A stretch of 64,000 bases of DNA from Cantharellus purpuraceus. Taxonomy: Eukaryota; Basidiomycota; Agaricomycetes; Cantharellales; Hydnaceae. The stretch lies in NCBI GenBank assembly GCA_025174535.1, contig JALBUN010000023.1, forward strand, positions 3,596,001 through 3,660,000, written 5' to 3'. A model generated the notes under the pieces. The model was not told where the DNA came from. It did no database searches and saw only the letters and a program-made list of their open reading frames with translations. How positions within the stretch are numbered: position 1 is the stretch's first letter; every line of letters begins with the position of its first letter. A program made the translations under genes and the position numbers. This document shows positions 22,156 to 32,742 of this stretch, piece after piece.

Positions 22156-25100
22156 ATGGCAAATGAGGTCCGCCTGAACGCATCCGCTCTTTCCCACTCC
22201 AACTCCCTTACCCTCCTCATCCACTCCAACTCCATTCCCGATACCGCTATTCAAGCATTAATTGACTCTGGGTCTACTCATTGTTTCCTCGATTCCTCTT
22301 TTTCTGATTTACATGAACTCCATACATACACCATAACTCCGATACCACTCCGATTATTTGATGGCACTACTAATGCTGTTATTTCACGAGCTATAGATTT
22401 GTCTATCTGTTTTTCTGTCAGAGAAATCCAGAACCTTACATTCTATGTTACTCCGCTTGACTCCAGCTGTTCTGTGGTTCTCGGACATAACTGGCTCACC
22501 CGCTACAATCCGTTGATTGACTGGGCATTGGGCCATATCACATTCCGTTCTCCAGTACAGGCTGTGTCATCCCCGACGTCACCAGCAACTTTAGGTGCGA
22601 AATTATCTTCTGCCTCCACTGACTCCGCTCTGATAGATACTCCGTCTACCCCTCCGTTCATATCGATGGTGGACGCTATGGTCTTCGCCAGACTAAGCAA
22701 ACTGGACGGTTCTCACACATTCCAGGTTCACCTCTCCGATCCGATATTCCTCGCTGCTCGTTCTGCCCGATCAACTCCACCGGACCTCTCTATGGTTCCC
22801 AAGGAGTATCATGAGTTCGCCGACGTGTTCAGCAAGTCTAAAGCCGACTCCCTAGCAGAACACCGACCATACAATCTCAAGATTGACAACTCCACCCCTC
22901 CGCTTGGCCCTATCTACTCACTATCACAAAAAGAACTATTGGCCCTCCAAACATTCATAGACGAGAACTTGGCCACAGGCTTCATCTGCCCATCCCTATC
23001 TCCTTATGGAGCTCCGATCCTATTTGTCTGCAAAAAGGATGGATCACTCCATCTATGCGTCGACTTCCGTGGACTCAACAAAATCACCAAGAAAGACCGA
23101 TACCCAATACCCCGCACCGCAGACCTACTCGAGAGTCCTCAAAAGGCTAAAATCTATTCCAAAATAGATCTCTGACATGCCTACCATCTAGTCCGTATCC
23201 GAGAAGGTGATGAATGGAAAACGACCTTCCGCACACGATATGGATCTTTTGAGTGGTGCGTCATGCCCTTCAGTCTAACCAATGCTCCGGCCGCTTTCCA
23301 GAGGTTCATGAATGATACCTTCGCCGACCTTCTCAATGTGACTGTCCTAGTTTACTTAGACAACATTCTGGTATATTCGGACAACGAAGAAGAACATCGG
23401 ACACATGTCCAAGAGGTACTCCTATGTCTCCAAAAGCATGGCCTCTTCGCCCGCACTGACAAATGCGAATTTCACTCCGACTCGGTTGAATACCTAGGCT
23501 ATATCCTCTCCCTGGCAGGGTTAACAATGTCCGATGACAAAATCAGAGCCATACAGGAATGGCCAGAACCTCGGAAAGTCAAGGACGTACAGTCCTTCCT
23601 CGGGTTCGCCAACTTCTACCGCCACTTTATTCATGGCCACTCCGATATCACTGTTCCGCTCACCTGACTCACTAGGAAGGGTATCCAATGGAATTTCACT
23701 GACGAATGTAGACAGAGCTTTGAGACCTTGAAAAAGGCCTTTACTTCTGCTCCAATACTGACTCATTGGGTTCCAGACGTTCCCATCCTATTAGAGACCG
23801 ATGCCTCCGACTATGCACTTGCCGCGATCCTGTCCATCATCTCCCCGGATGACGGACAAGTCCACCCGATCGCTTTTCACTCGCGTACATTCACGCCCCC
23901 CGAACTGAACTATGACGTCCATGACAAAGAGCTCCTTGCCATATATGAAGCCTTCCGGATATGGAGACACTACCTTGAGGGTCCCTCCGATCCAGTAGAC
24001 GTCATAATGGACCACAAGAACTTGGAATACTTCTCCACAATGAAACTGCTCACCCGGAGACAGGTCCGATGGTCCGAGTACCTATCTCAGTTCAACCTCA
24101 TTATCCGTTTCTGTCCTGGTCGACTCAGAGCAAAGCCCGACGCGTTAACTAGACGATGGGATGTCTACCCTAAAGAGGGAAATAGCGACTATGCCACTGT
24201 AAACCCCCACAACTTTCGTCCTGTGTTTACTAACAAGCAGCTGGCATCGTCCCTATGAGCATCCACCCTCATGACTCCCACCCTCCGAGCTGTCACCATT
24301 ATGGACATCGACCAACTCTGCTCCGACATCCGCTCATCACTCCAATCTGATCCTGTTGCGGTTAAACACTTGGACAACCCTTCCGATCCGAAATGGTCAC
24401 TTGACCCCGAAGGACACCTCTGACACAACGACCGGATATACGTCCCCGATGCCAACGGCCTCTGACTCCAAGTTTTGCAGTATTATCATGATCACCCGAT
24501 CTCCGGCCACTTCGGGCAAAATCACACACAAGGATTAATCCAACAAGACTACGTATGGCCAAAAATGCAGGGATACATTCAACACTACTGTAACTCCTGC
24601 ACCACGTGCATGCGCTCAAAATCGCAAAGGCACAAACCCTACGGAACGCTCAAACAACTTCCGATCCTGGAGCAACCATGGAACTCCATCTCCATGGATT
24701 TCATAGAGAAGCTCCCCCCATCGCTCGGATATGACACCATACTCGTGATTGTCGACAGGTTCACTAAACAGTCCCTATTCATTCCGACGCATGACACCAT
24801 CACCTCCGCCTCACTAGCTAAATTGTTCATTCTCCACGTATTCTCTAAACACGGAGTCCCATTGCATGTCACGTCCGATCGGGGTTCGGAGTTCGTGTCC
24901 TCCTTCTTCTGCACATTAGGAAAGGCTCTTGACATGAAGCTCCATTCTACCTCCGGATACCACCCTGAAGGAGACGGACAAACGGAACGAATGAATCAGT
25001 CCCTGGAACAATATCTCTGAATCTATTGTAACTATCAACAAGACAACTGGGCTGATCTACTTCCGATAGCAGAGTTTGCCTACAACAACGCTCCAAATGC

Positions 25101-26601
25101 GACTACCGGCATCTCTCCATTCTTTGCTAATAAAGGCTACCATCTGAACATCTCCATCCACCCCGAGAAAGAACTTGCCTCCACCAAAGCCCGCCAATTT
25201 GTAACCGACCTCGATCAACTACACCAACATCTCCGAGAAACCATCTCCGATGCTCAGAAACAATATCAAGTCTCCGCAGACCGATGCCACATTCCGGCTC
25301 CGGACCTGCAAATCAGAGACAAAGTATTCGTTAAGGCCAAACACTTCCGGACCACCCGTCCATCAAAGAAACTCTCCGAGAAATACTTAGGTCCTTATTG
25401 TTAAGAAAAGATATGGAAGGGTGTTGTGGGTGAGTGTAAGATGAAGGTGAGGGATGGTAGCGAAGTAGATTTTTGAATAGGGGAGCAATTACTGCAAGGA
25501 TGCAGATATATGCGGGGTCGATGGAAAGGTGTTGTTTAGTAGAGTAATGTTACCAAATATCAGAATATTTGGTTAAGAACTGGGATTTCTGCAAAATATT
25601 TGAGCAGAAATGGGAATAGCAACACTTCGAAAAAGTGTTTGCTTAATAGAAATGGATGTAATAATCCAAATCGTTCGTGATTTGAGATAGAAATAGTTGA
25701 TGCAATATCCTAATAGGATATGCAAAAGATTTCAAATTGAATAGGTCGTTTAGGAGTTATTCCAGGAATGACAGAAAGTTGACACAAGCTGTTTATTTAC
25801 AGCTTGGAAGGGATTGAGAATAGTGAATCTCCTTATTGATACTCGTACACAGTTGTAGTTAATATACAATTTGACAATCACATGATAAAAAAAAAACTTT
25901 TAGTAAGATTGAAACATATGATAAAAGAAATGATGTGGATACTGATAATATGTGATGTCATGGGGAAAAACTTTTTATAGAGAAAGAAGTTTTTACCCGT
26001 TTGACTTGAGGTTTATGACGAATGAAAATCATCATAATACCTCCTTTTTTGAGTAGTAGCCACCCCCATAGAACAAAAGGATGGCTCACAAAATAAAATC
26101 GAAAATCACCTCCTCCTCATCCCTTAATCAAAAAATTCCCAAACTTTTCACAACTTTTCCTTATCATAAAACTCCCCCTTCTTGCTCCAATAGATTGTAA
26201 TTCTTGAATAAATTCTTGACACTTATGAGGTCATTGCTCGTGCGGGCAGCAGGTCTTTCACCCTCCACCTCCCTGACCACTTCCGAGCAGTTCATCTGGT
26301 CTTCCATATATCAATGCTCGAACCTGCTACTACGAACAAGATCTCTGGTCACACGCAACCCCCACCTCCCCCGATTATCATCGAAGGAGACAATGAATAT
26401 GAGATCTCGGAGATCCTGGACTTGAAGATCGACCGTCGATACAAGTGCAAGCTCCAGTACTTAGTCAAATGGACTGGATACGAAGGCACTGATGAAGAGT
26501 CTTCATGGATCTCCGCATCCAAACTCGATCACGCATCCGAATCTGTCTCCGATTTTCACTCCGCTTATCCAGACAAACCTGGCCCTCTTATGAATCTTTA
26601 A
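22156..26601 (+). pseudogene. Gyp1 pol: protease, RT, RNase H, integrase, chromodomain; inactivated
   Basis: One frame is kept across the whole region if the solo LTR at 25399-26221 is removed. Protease: [28 protein letters not shown] and [12 protein letters not shown], where the usual YLDD reads YLDN. RNase H: LLETDASDYALAAIL. Integrase: a zinc-binding HH-CC module ending CNSCTTCMRSK, then MDFIEKLP, SDRGSEF and GQTERMNQS of the DDE core. Chromodomain near the end: YKCKLQYLVKWTGYE, a targeting module of chromoviruses. In-frame TGA stops stand at 23173, 23665, 24256, 24421, 24463 and 25018; several clearly replace an Arg codon. Confidence 0.88.
25399..26221 (+). mobile_element. Solo LTR of an unrelated retrotransposon, 823 bp
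   Basis: It starts TGTTAAGAAAAG and ends TTCTTGACA, and is flanked by CTTAT on both sides (25394-25398 and 26222-26226). Without it the pol frame reads GPY-EVIAR, matching Gyp2. It carries no coding frame. A mirrored second copy lies at 39718-41032. Confidence 0.88.
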
Positions 26602-26677
26602 GTTCAATTACTAATGCTAATTCTATTATTTTGCATCACCACTCTATTACAAGTCAAGGGAAATTACCAGCTCCTCC

Positions 26678-26703
26678 AAAAAAAAAAAAAAAAAAAAAAA
26701 AAA
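26678..26703 (+). repeat. Poly(A) tract of 26 nt in Gyp1
   Basis: It lies between pol and the antisense frame. Gyp2 has only about ten A/T residues at the matching place (34430-34440), so the length is unstable. Confidence 0.8.
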
Positions 26704-26772
26704 CTCCGAAGGAATATCACTCCGCCTTATTCTTTCTCTGTTCTGAAATTTATAATCATTTTCATCCTTATC

Positions 26773-28245
26773 TTATACATCGCGTTTCCTTTTCCCCTTT
26801 TCCTTATCTACCTCAGACTCCATCTCCGACTCATCATCACTCTCTACATCCGACACCCAATCCTTCTCATCTCCCATGTCCAAATCCTCATCCAACGGGG
26901 CCATGAACTTCCGCAACCGACGTAACTCGGCTGTCCAACGACCCTCCAGAACCTCCTTCTGTTTCATTGTCCCCACCAAGTCTACTAACAACCCCTCTGT
27001 CTGCCGAAGGTGCTCTGACTGCAGGTTAACCAGCCTGATAAGCTGGCCCATGGTGCTATTGGGCGCAGAGACGCGCCCCGTACCTGCACCGGTTGTTGCC
27101 CCTTCCAATCCAACACTGCTACCCCCGGCTGCTACAGCACCCGTCTCAGTCCGCCTCTTTTTGGTCGGACGACCCTCCGATTCCTTCTTTGCCCCTCCTT
27201 GTACCACTAGTCGGGGCTTGAACTTTCCATTGATCCTACACCCTCCTTTCCGACCCCGACAACGATCGCAGGACCAAAGGCGGCGAGTTGGGCCGGTAGG
27301 CCACACGCACTCCACACCCACATCACGACATAAGTCGCAAGTTACGCCAGGTCCGCCAAATGGCTCCGTTGGAGCCAGAGCCTTGGGTGGTCCGCCCCTC
27401 CTCACTGCGGCCTCCAAGCGTTCCCTCTCCTCCTCCTTGTCCTGCTGTTCTGCTGCCGCCTTCTCCATCTTGCGCTTGCGAAGCTGGATCGCCGACCTCG
27501 CGACACGCAGCTCCTTCTTACGGGTCACCAACACGCGACTCTCCGCCTTGCACCATATGACCCTCCGGTCCGCCTCCCGCTTCTCCATATCAGCACTCGG
27601 GTAGGCCTTCTCTGCCTCCACCGCATTGTCTTCCTCAGCTGCCCCCGACTCAAATAAGGGCCGTGCCCGTGGACGTAACGGCGAGTCCTCCACAGTGACC
27701 GTCCTCGAACGAGTCGCCTCCGTCCATGTAACGGAGATGATGGCGACTTCTGGGGTCCCTGGCCGTATGGGCACGCTCAGACTTCCTGGGTGGCTGGTCT
27801 TCCCTGCCCCGGTCACCTCCTCCTCTACCTCCATGGCCGCCTCTAACTCGTGTGCCTGCTCCTCCACTTCCTTCAGTCTCGCGGCCTCCATCGCTGCCGC
27901 AAGTTCCTTCACCTTGCGGGCCCTCTCTGCCTTCGCTTCCTCCTCTTTCCTTCTTCGTTCCGTTTTCGCCGCTTCTTTCCGTTGTTCCTCCTCCTCCTCC
28001 TTCCGTCTCCGTTCTGCCTCCTCCTCCTCCTTCCGTCTCCGTTCCGCCTCCTCCTCCTCCTCCTTCCGTCTCTGTTCCGCCTCCTCCTCCTCCTTCCGTT
28101 TCCGTTCTGCCTCCTCCTCCTCCTTCCATCTCCGTTCTGCTTCCTCCTCCTCTTTCCGTTTCCGTGCCTCTTCCTCTTCCTTCCGTCGGGCCAAGAGCAA
28201 CTGCTCCAGCTCGGCCATGCTCATGCTTGCCAAAGGGTTTGACAT
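26773..28245 (-). CDS. Antisense accessory protein of Gyp1: coiled coil plus Cys-rich module
   Basis: An open frame antisense to gag-pol. The likely start is the ATG at 28245 (MSNPLASMSMAELEQLL), since an upstream in-frame ATG sits only ~15 bp from a TATATAAAAGG-type box. It gives 490 codons. Residues ~15-120 are a highly charged Glu/Arg/Lys coiled coil built from a (K/R)EEEEAE(R/Q)R repeat. Near residue 300 is a cysteine cluster (CDLCRDVGVEC, then SCDRCRGRKGGC) that could bind zinc. A basic KKRR stretch and an acidic tail (DWVSDVESDDESEME) follow. The closely similar frame in Gyp2 sits at the same place. I know no function; DNA- or RNA-binding is only a guess from the Cys and basic clusters. 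Confidence 0.7.
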   Translation of the reverse strand: MSNPLASMSMAELEQLLLARRKEEEEARKRKEEEEAERRWKEEEEAERKRKEEEEAEQRRKEEEEEAERRRKEEEEAERRRKEEEEEQRKEAAKTERRRKEEEAKAERARKVKELAAAMEAARLKEVEEQAHELEAAMEVEEEVTGAGKTSHPGSLSVPIRPGTPEVAIISVTWTEATRSRTVTVEDSPLRPRARPLFESGAAEEDNAVEAEKAYPSADMEKREADRRVIWCKAESRVLVTRKKELRVARSAIQLRKRKMEKAAAEQQDKEEERERLEAAVRRGGPPKALAPTEPFGGPGVTCDLCRDVGVECVWPTGPTRRLWSCDRCRGRKGGCRINGKFKPRLVVQGGAKKESEGRPTKKRRTETGAVAAGGSSVGLEGATTGAGTGRVSAPNSTMGQLIRLVNLQSEHLRQTEGLLVDLVGTMKQKEVLEGRWTAELRRLRKFMAPLDEDLDMGDEKDWVSDVESDDESEMESEVDKEKGKRKRDV

Positions 28246-28386
28246 TGTTGAGGATAAGACCTCAATCATGCCTCTCCTTTTATATGTCTCCAGACCCCCA
28301 GTATAACTCCGACCGCGCCCAATCGTCTCGCCTATTCAATCCACAGACATGAGGCCTCAGGGGCTCGGCCTTAAATGGAGAGATAC

Positions 28387-28881
28387 TGTTATGACTATAT
28401 TCATTAACACCCAGATCCCCGTCCGATCCCCTCAGATCCCCATGCATATGAAATCTATACTCCATTTGGAAACTGCTACGTCTCCATTTACCTGTCCGAT
28501 TGTCACCGCCGATTCCGCCCATCCGTCTCAGGTTCCAATTGATGCATCAGCATCACCATAGGAACCCGGACATCCATCCCCGTCGGACTCGGACATACTC
28601 ATGTAAGGCCGTCGGAGACCCATCACCGGAGTAATTATTATTAGATTTCAAATATGTATTTAAGTTGCCGACTGGGGACTCCATTCCCCAGTTCAAATAT
28701 CGAATCACGCCTAGCTCCTAAGTCCGATCCTAACTCTGTAAGTCGTACTCCATCTCTGAAATCTCGGACACCGGTATTAGTGAGGGCGCAGCACATAAGC
28801 TGAAGCCAAGTCTGTTCCGACCCCACGACGTGCTCCAACTCCGACCCAATCTCTGACCCCAATCGGACCTAGTGCGTAACA
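28387..28881 (+). repeat. 3' LTR of Gyp1
   Basis: TG...CA, 495 bp, preceded by a purine-rich tract (TGGAGAGATAC) and followed by target duplication ATTTT. Confidence 0.9.
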
Positions 28882-28886
28882 ATTTT

Positions 28887-29090
28887 AATAAACTTTAAAA
28901 GATAAGACATTTGGTTGAGATGAATATAACTGTTTATATGAATATAACAGTAATGTATGTATTAATATAATTGGTATTATATAGGTTATTTAGATATACA
29001 AATACCAGGTGGGGATTAAAGATAGTTCAAATTATGTTACAAGTATTGTATAAGAAAGAATCAATGATATTTGGATGTTCCCTCAACAGA
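28887..29090. other. AT-rich sequence, origin unclear
   Basis: About 200 bp between two gypsy insertions, without a frame or recognisable repeat. Probably older element sequence into which both inserted. Confidence 0.4.
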
Positions 29091-29095
29091 GTTGC

Positions 29096-29598
29096 TGTTA
29101 TGACTATATTCATTAATGCCCAGATCCCCGTCCGATCCACTCAGATCCCTGCGCACATGAAATCTATACTCCATTTGGAAACTGCCATGTCTCCATCTAC
29201 CTGTCTGATTGTCACCACTGATTCTGCCCATCCGTTGATGCATCAGCATCACCATAGGAACCCAGACATCCGTCCCCATCGGACTCGGACATACTCATGT
29301 AAGGCCATTGGCCTCAGAGACCCATCACCGGAGTAATTATTATTAGATTTCAAATATGTATTTAAGTTGCCCGACTGGGGACTTCATTCCCCAGTTCAAA
29401 TATTGAATCATGCCTAGTTCCTAAGTCCGATCCTAACTCTCTAAGTCGTACTCCATCTCTGAAATCTCGGACACCGGTATTAGTGAGGGCACAGCACATA
29501 AGCTGAAGCCAAGTCCGTTCTGACCCCCACAACGTACTCCAACTCCAACGAAACCTCTGACCCAATCTCTGACTCCCAATCGGACCTAGTGTGTAACA
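29096..29598 (+). mobile_element. Solo LTR of the Gyp1/Gyp2 family
   Basis: TGTTATGACT...GTGTAACA, 503 bp, flanked by GTTGC on both sides (29091-29095 and 29599-29603). This is a target-site duplication, so a full element once stood here and was lost by LTR-LTR recombination. Confidence 0.9.
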
Positions 29599-30394
29599 GT
29601 TGCCACCAGTAAATGGGGAAAAGAAGAATTATTTTTGAGAATTATGCCAAAATATCGAAATATGTTTTAATCTAGTATATTGTGTAAAATTTGAGAATCA
29701 TGTTGAAATATGAAAATAAGTTTGAGTTGAAGTGTATTGTGTAAAATTTGAGGAAAATAGATTGTATATACATATTTGATGTATTTCTGAACAAGTGTCT
29801 AACTACACCTGGACCCACATGTATACTTGGGTCCACTTGAGTATATATAAACTGTACATATGCACCCTATGGGTGCATATATCTATCAAGAAAACAGCAT
29901 TCCTTAAGGGAATGCTGTATATACAAGTATATATTATATATTATTCTTTAGTAAGTACCTAGGGTACTTACACCCTGTTAAGCTCTGGGACAACTCAGGG
30001 TTCAATGGGAAAGGGCCAGAGGTTGGCTGCTAGAAAAGAGGGAGATGGGACTTTACTGTTCCAGTTCAACTGGGGACAGAGTGGGAGCAATACTATTGAG
30101 TTGGATTGAGTGGACTTGGCTTCAACTTGTGTGTTGTGCCCACTCAGATCATTGGTCCAATATTTTGGAGTTTGGAGTATGGAGTTGGATCAGGGATCCA
30201 GAGTTCAACTTGTCAAGACGGTACTTGTCAAGAAGCTAGCAACCAAGAAGTTAATGGGGCAAATCTTAGTTGATATATGAACTACTGTAGACAGAGAGTA
30301 GCCTGTATAAGTATGTGGAGGATTGAATGCTGAAACTAACAATATAAAAGGAGGTTTGAAACTACTTATAAAGAGAACAATAATGGAGTTTGGG
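29599..30394. other. AT-rich repeat region with a hairpin cluster
   Basis: Contains direct repeats of TGTGTAAAATTTGAG near 29690 and 29740 and the hairpin block listed separately. No supported gene. Confidence 0.5.
29796..29972 (+). repeat. Hairpin-rich TG...CA segment, candidate short LTR
   Basis: The segment begins TGTCTAAC and ends TACTTACA. It contains four consecutive stem-loops: TGGACCCA/TGGGTCCA (29810-29835), TGCACCC/GGGTGCA (29861-29877), CAGCATTCC/GGAATGCTG (29895-29917) and TAAGTACC/GGTACTTA (29952-29970). It also holds a TATATAAA box. No target duplication is visible, so its identity as an LTR is uncertain. Confidence 0.45.
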
Positions 30395-30559
30395 GTTGAT
30401 GGAGGTGGAGTTGATGGAGGTGGAGTTGATGGAGGTGGAGTTGATGGAGGTGGAGTTGATGGAGGTGGAGTTGATGGAGGTGGAGTTGATGGAGGTGGAG
30501 TTGATGGAGGTGGAGTTGATGGAGGTGGAGTTGATGGAGGTGGAGTTGATGGAGGTGGA
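30395..30559. repeat. 15 bp minisatellite, 11 copies
   Basis: The unit GTTGATGGAGGTGGA is repeated 11 times without visible variation. Because 15 is divisible by three, all three forward frames and the reverse frames stay open across it (VDGGG, MEVEL, TPPPS and so on), so the long frames here are by-products of the repeat. Confidence 0.95.
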
Positions 30560-30776
30560 GGTCTGGAGTTTGGACTTGGTGTTACAGGATGTAAAATGAA
30601 AGCTGGTTCCAAGAGATGTGACCTCTTGGTGGGGGGAGTGAAATCTGATGGTTGAACCAAGGTGTTTTACCTCAGTGCAGAGCTGATGGATTGTGATGTA
30701 GAGCGTAGAGTGTAGACTTAGAGCATGGAGTTTGACTTTAGAGCATTGGCTGAAAACTTGTTGATTGATTCCAAAG

Positions 30777-31091
30777 GTGGAAACTAGCACCCTTTTATAT
30801 ACAAATCCCCAGGGCACAATGACACAATATGAAGAGCAAATGATGTGATATGATGCAAGAAATGCTGATCAAGCTAGCTGATCAAGCATGTGAAGTTGAA
30901 CTACTAACAGGGAAATCATGGAGAAATGAAATGACAGATAGGGGTAATCTTTGTAAGAATAGGAGATGATGAGTAATAAAAGAACCAAAAAATAGAACAA
31001 GGATGAGTAAATTGTGTATGAATGAATTAAAAGATGAAACAGGGGTGAGTCATATAAAAGAACAATAGAAATGTCCACCAATACCATCTTC
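30777..31091 (+). repeat. Left arm of a 315 bp perfect inverted repeat
   Basis: Its reverse complement occupies 31763-32077, and I see no mismatch between the arms. The arm lies inside copy 1 of the 1.4 kb element. Confidence 0.85.
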
Positions 31092-31139
31092 CCTATGGCT
31101 CTAAAGGTAAGTTGACCCTGAGTCACATGAGGACTTCAG

Positions 31140-31613
31140 TCAGCAACCACAACAAATACTCCTTATTGTCTTGGTGATCCGTCTCCATATGGTGTCCTGT
31201 TTCAAGGGTATTTGGTCCCTTTGCCTGACATGATGTAACCTGAGTCGGATTGAAGTGGGAGGATAGGTCAGTGATGGTGACTGAAACTCTACCTCACATT
31301 CAACTCTTTTATCCATGTTACAATATAGAGGTGAAATGCCAAGGAATGTATATGGTTCAATGGAATTGTGAAAGAATATGGGATTGCCAATGGCATAAGA
31401 GAGACATGGTGGGGATCTTGGACATTGAAAGAGTTTTGGAAGTATTTTGGCATGTGGAGGTGGCTTAACATGCCCATGGAGCTTGGTGTATTTTTGATAG
31501 TCCTCTGTGTCCAGAGACCAGTGTGATGTATTATTAGAAGAGATGTTGGAGAGAGGAATTGAATTGGAAGCCATGTGAATGATGATGAAAGGATCGGTGT
31601 GGCAATGAAACAC
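31140..31613 (-). CDS. Unrecognised 157-residue frame of the 1.4 kb element
   Basis: Open from an ATG (MFHCHTD; a second ATG, MASNSIPLS, gives the 144-residue form found in copy 2) to a shared end RSICCGC. Its counterpart at 35623-36057 has about 20 amino-acid differences but no frameshift or stop. A TTTAAA-type box lies about 60 bp upstream. No domain recognised; whether it is expressed is unknown. Confidence 0.35.
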   Translation of the reverse strand: MFHCHTDPFIIIHMASNSIPLSNISSNNTSHWSLDTEDYQKYTKLHGHVKPPPHAKILPKLFQCPRSPPCLSYAIGNPIFFHNSIEPYTFLGISPLYCNMDKRVECEVEFQSPSLTYPPTSIRLRLHHVRQRDQIPLKQDTIWRRITKTIRSICCGC

Positions 31614-31762
31614 TAGTGATGATTGATGGCTAGAAATAGAGACTGAGGTGGAGAGGGAGTTGTGGCCCTATTTAAAAGTTTGATACAAAAGACGCTGGCA
31701 GAGTTTGACTGTCAAAGTGGTTTGATATATGTCCTCAATGCATCCTGGCTCGTCACCATACA

Positions 31763-32077
31763 GAAGATGGTATTGGTGGACATTTCTATTGTTCTTTTAT
31801 ATGACTCACCCCTGTTTCATCTTTTAATTCATTCATACACAATTTACTCATCCTTGTTCTATTTTTTGGTTCTTTTATTACTCATCATCTCCTATTCTTA
31901 CAAAGATTACCCCTATCTGTCATTTCATTTCTCCATGATTTCCCTGTTAGTAGTTCAACTTCACATGCTTGATCAGCTAGCTTGATCAGCATTTCTTGCA
32001 TCATATCACATCATTTGCTCTTCATATTGTGTCATTGTGCCCTGGGGATTTGTATATAAAAGGGTGCTAGTTTCCAC
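31763..32077 (-). repeat. Right arm of the 315 bp perfect inverted repeat
   Basis: Reverse complement of 30777-31091, starting 7 bp after the terminus of copy 1 and ending 23 bp before the left LTR of Gyp2. Confidence 0.85.
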
Positions 32078-32100
32078 TGCAGCATGGAGCAACATGAAAC

Positions 32101-32601
32101 TGTTACGCACTAGGTCCAATTGGGGGTCGGAGGTCAGGTCGGAGTCAGAGCATGTCATGGGGGTCAGAACAGACTTGGCTTCAGCTTATGTGCTGCACCC
32201 TCACTAATACCGGTGTCCGAGATTTTGGAGACAGAGTGTGACTTAGAGAGTTAGGATCGGACTTAGGAACTAGGCGTGATTTGATATTCAAACTGGGGAA
32301 TGAAGTCCCCAGTCGGGCAACTTAAATACATATTTTGAAATCTAATAATAATTACCCCGGTGATGGGTCTCCAAGGCCGACGGCCTTACATGAGTATGTC
32401 CAAGTCCGATGGGGATGGATGTCCAGGCCTATGGTGATGCTGATGCATCAATCAGAACCGGAGATGGATGGGCAGAATCAGCGGTGACAATCGGACAGGT
32501 AGATGGAGATGGCGGTTTCCAAATGGAGTATAGATTTCATATGCGTGGGGATCTGAGTGGATCGGATGGGGATCTGGACGTTAATGAATATAGTCATAAC
32601 A
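32101..32601 (-). repeat. 3' LTR of Gyp2
   Basis: 501 bp, TG...CA, next to GTATCTCC, the mirrored purine tract also found at the 3' LTR of Gyp1. Confidence 0.88.
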
Positions 32602-32742
32602 GTATCTCCCCATTTAAGGCTGAGCCCCTGAGGCCTCATGTCTGTGGATTGAATGGGTGAGACGGTTGGGCACAGTCGGAGTTATACTGGGGGTCTGGAG
32701 ACATATAAAAGGAGGGGCATGATTGAGGTCTTATCCTCAACA

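Larger units (their letters stand above)
20459..28881 (+). mobile_element. Gyp1: complete chromodomain Ty3/gypsy element with antisense accessory gene
   Basis: LTRs at 20459-20937 and 28387-28881 begin TGTTATGACT and end GTAACA. The whole is bracketed by a 5 bp target duplication ATTTT (20454-20458 and 28882-28886). Order: LTR, gag, protease, reverse transcriptase, RNase H, integrase, chromodomain, a long antisense frame, LTR. The pol is interrupted by a solo LTR at 25399-26221. The coding region is inactivated by six in-frame TGA codons, so it cannot move without help. Confidence 0.9.
30595..31755 (-). mobile_element. 1.4 kb TG...CA element, copy 1 (partial)
   Basis: This matches 35090-36263 with many point differences and keeps the terminus that reads TGACGAGCCAGG on the minus strand (at 31755). 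The other end is diverged and merges with the minisatellite region. It contains a TTTAAA promoter-like box followed by an open frame (31140-31613), and a second TATATAAAAGGG box near 30800. Confidence 0.6.

Noticed and set aside
22156..25020. Reading TGA in gypsy and copia pol as recoded codons
   Set aside because: The host-type genes in this window use TGA as a normal stop (for example copies B and C of the glycosyltransferase), and the TGA sites coincide with CpG decay of CGA. Mutation explains them better than recoding.
27626..28352. Ser/Pro-rich plus-strand frames opposite the Gyp1 accessory gene
   Set aside because: They are the complement of the Glu/Arg coiled-coil coding repeat (CTCCTC runs) and have no conserved start.
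30205..30817. Pro/Thr/Ser-rich and Val-Asp-Gly-rich proteins over the minisatellite
   Set aside because: They exist in several frames only because the repeat unit is 15 bp; there is no start context or conserved flank.
30869..31985. Two identical frames rich in Leu/Ser/Tyr at 30869-31126 (-) and 31662-31985 (+)
   Set aside because: They are the two arms of the perfect inverted repeat; the frame is not open in the sister copy.
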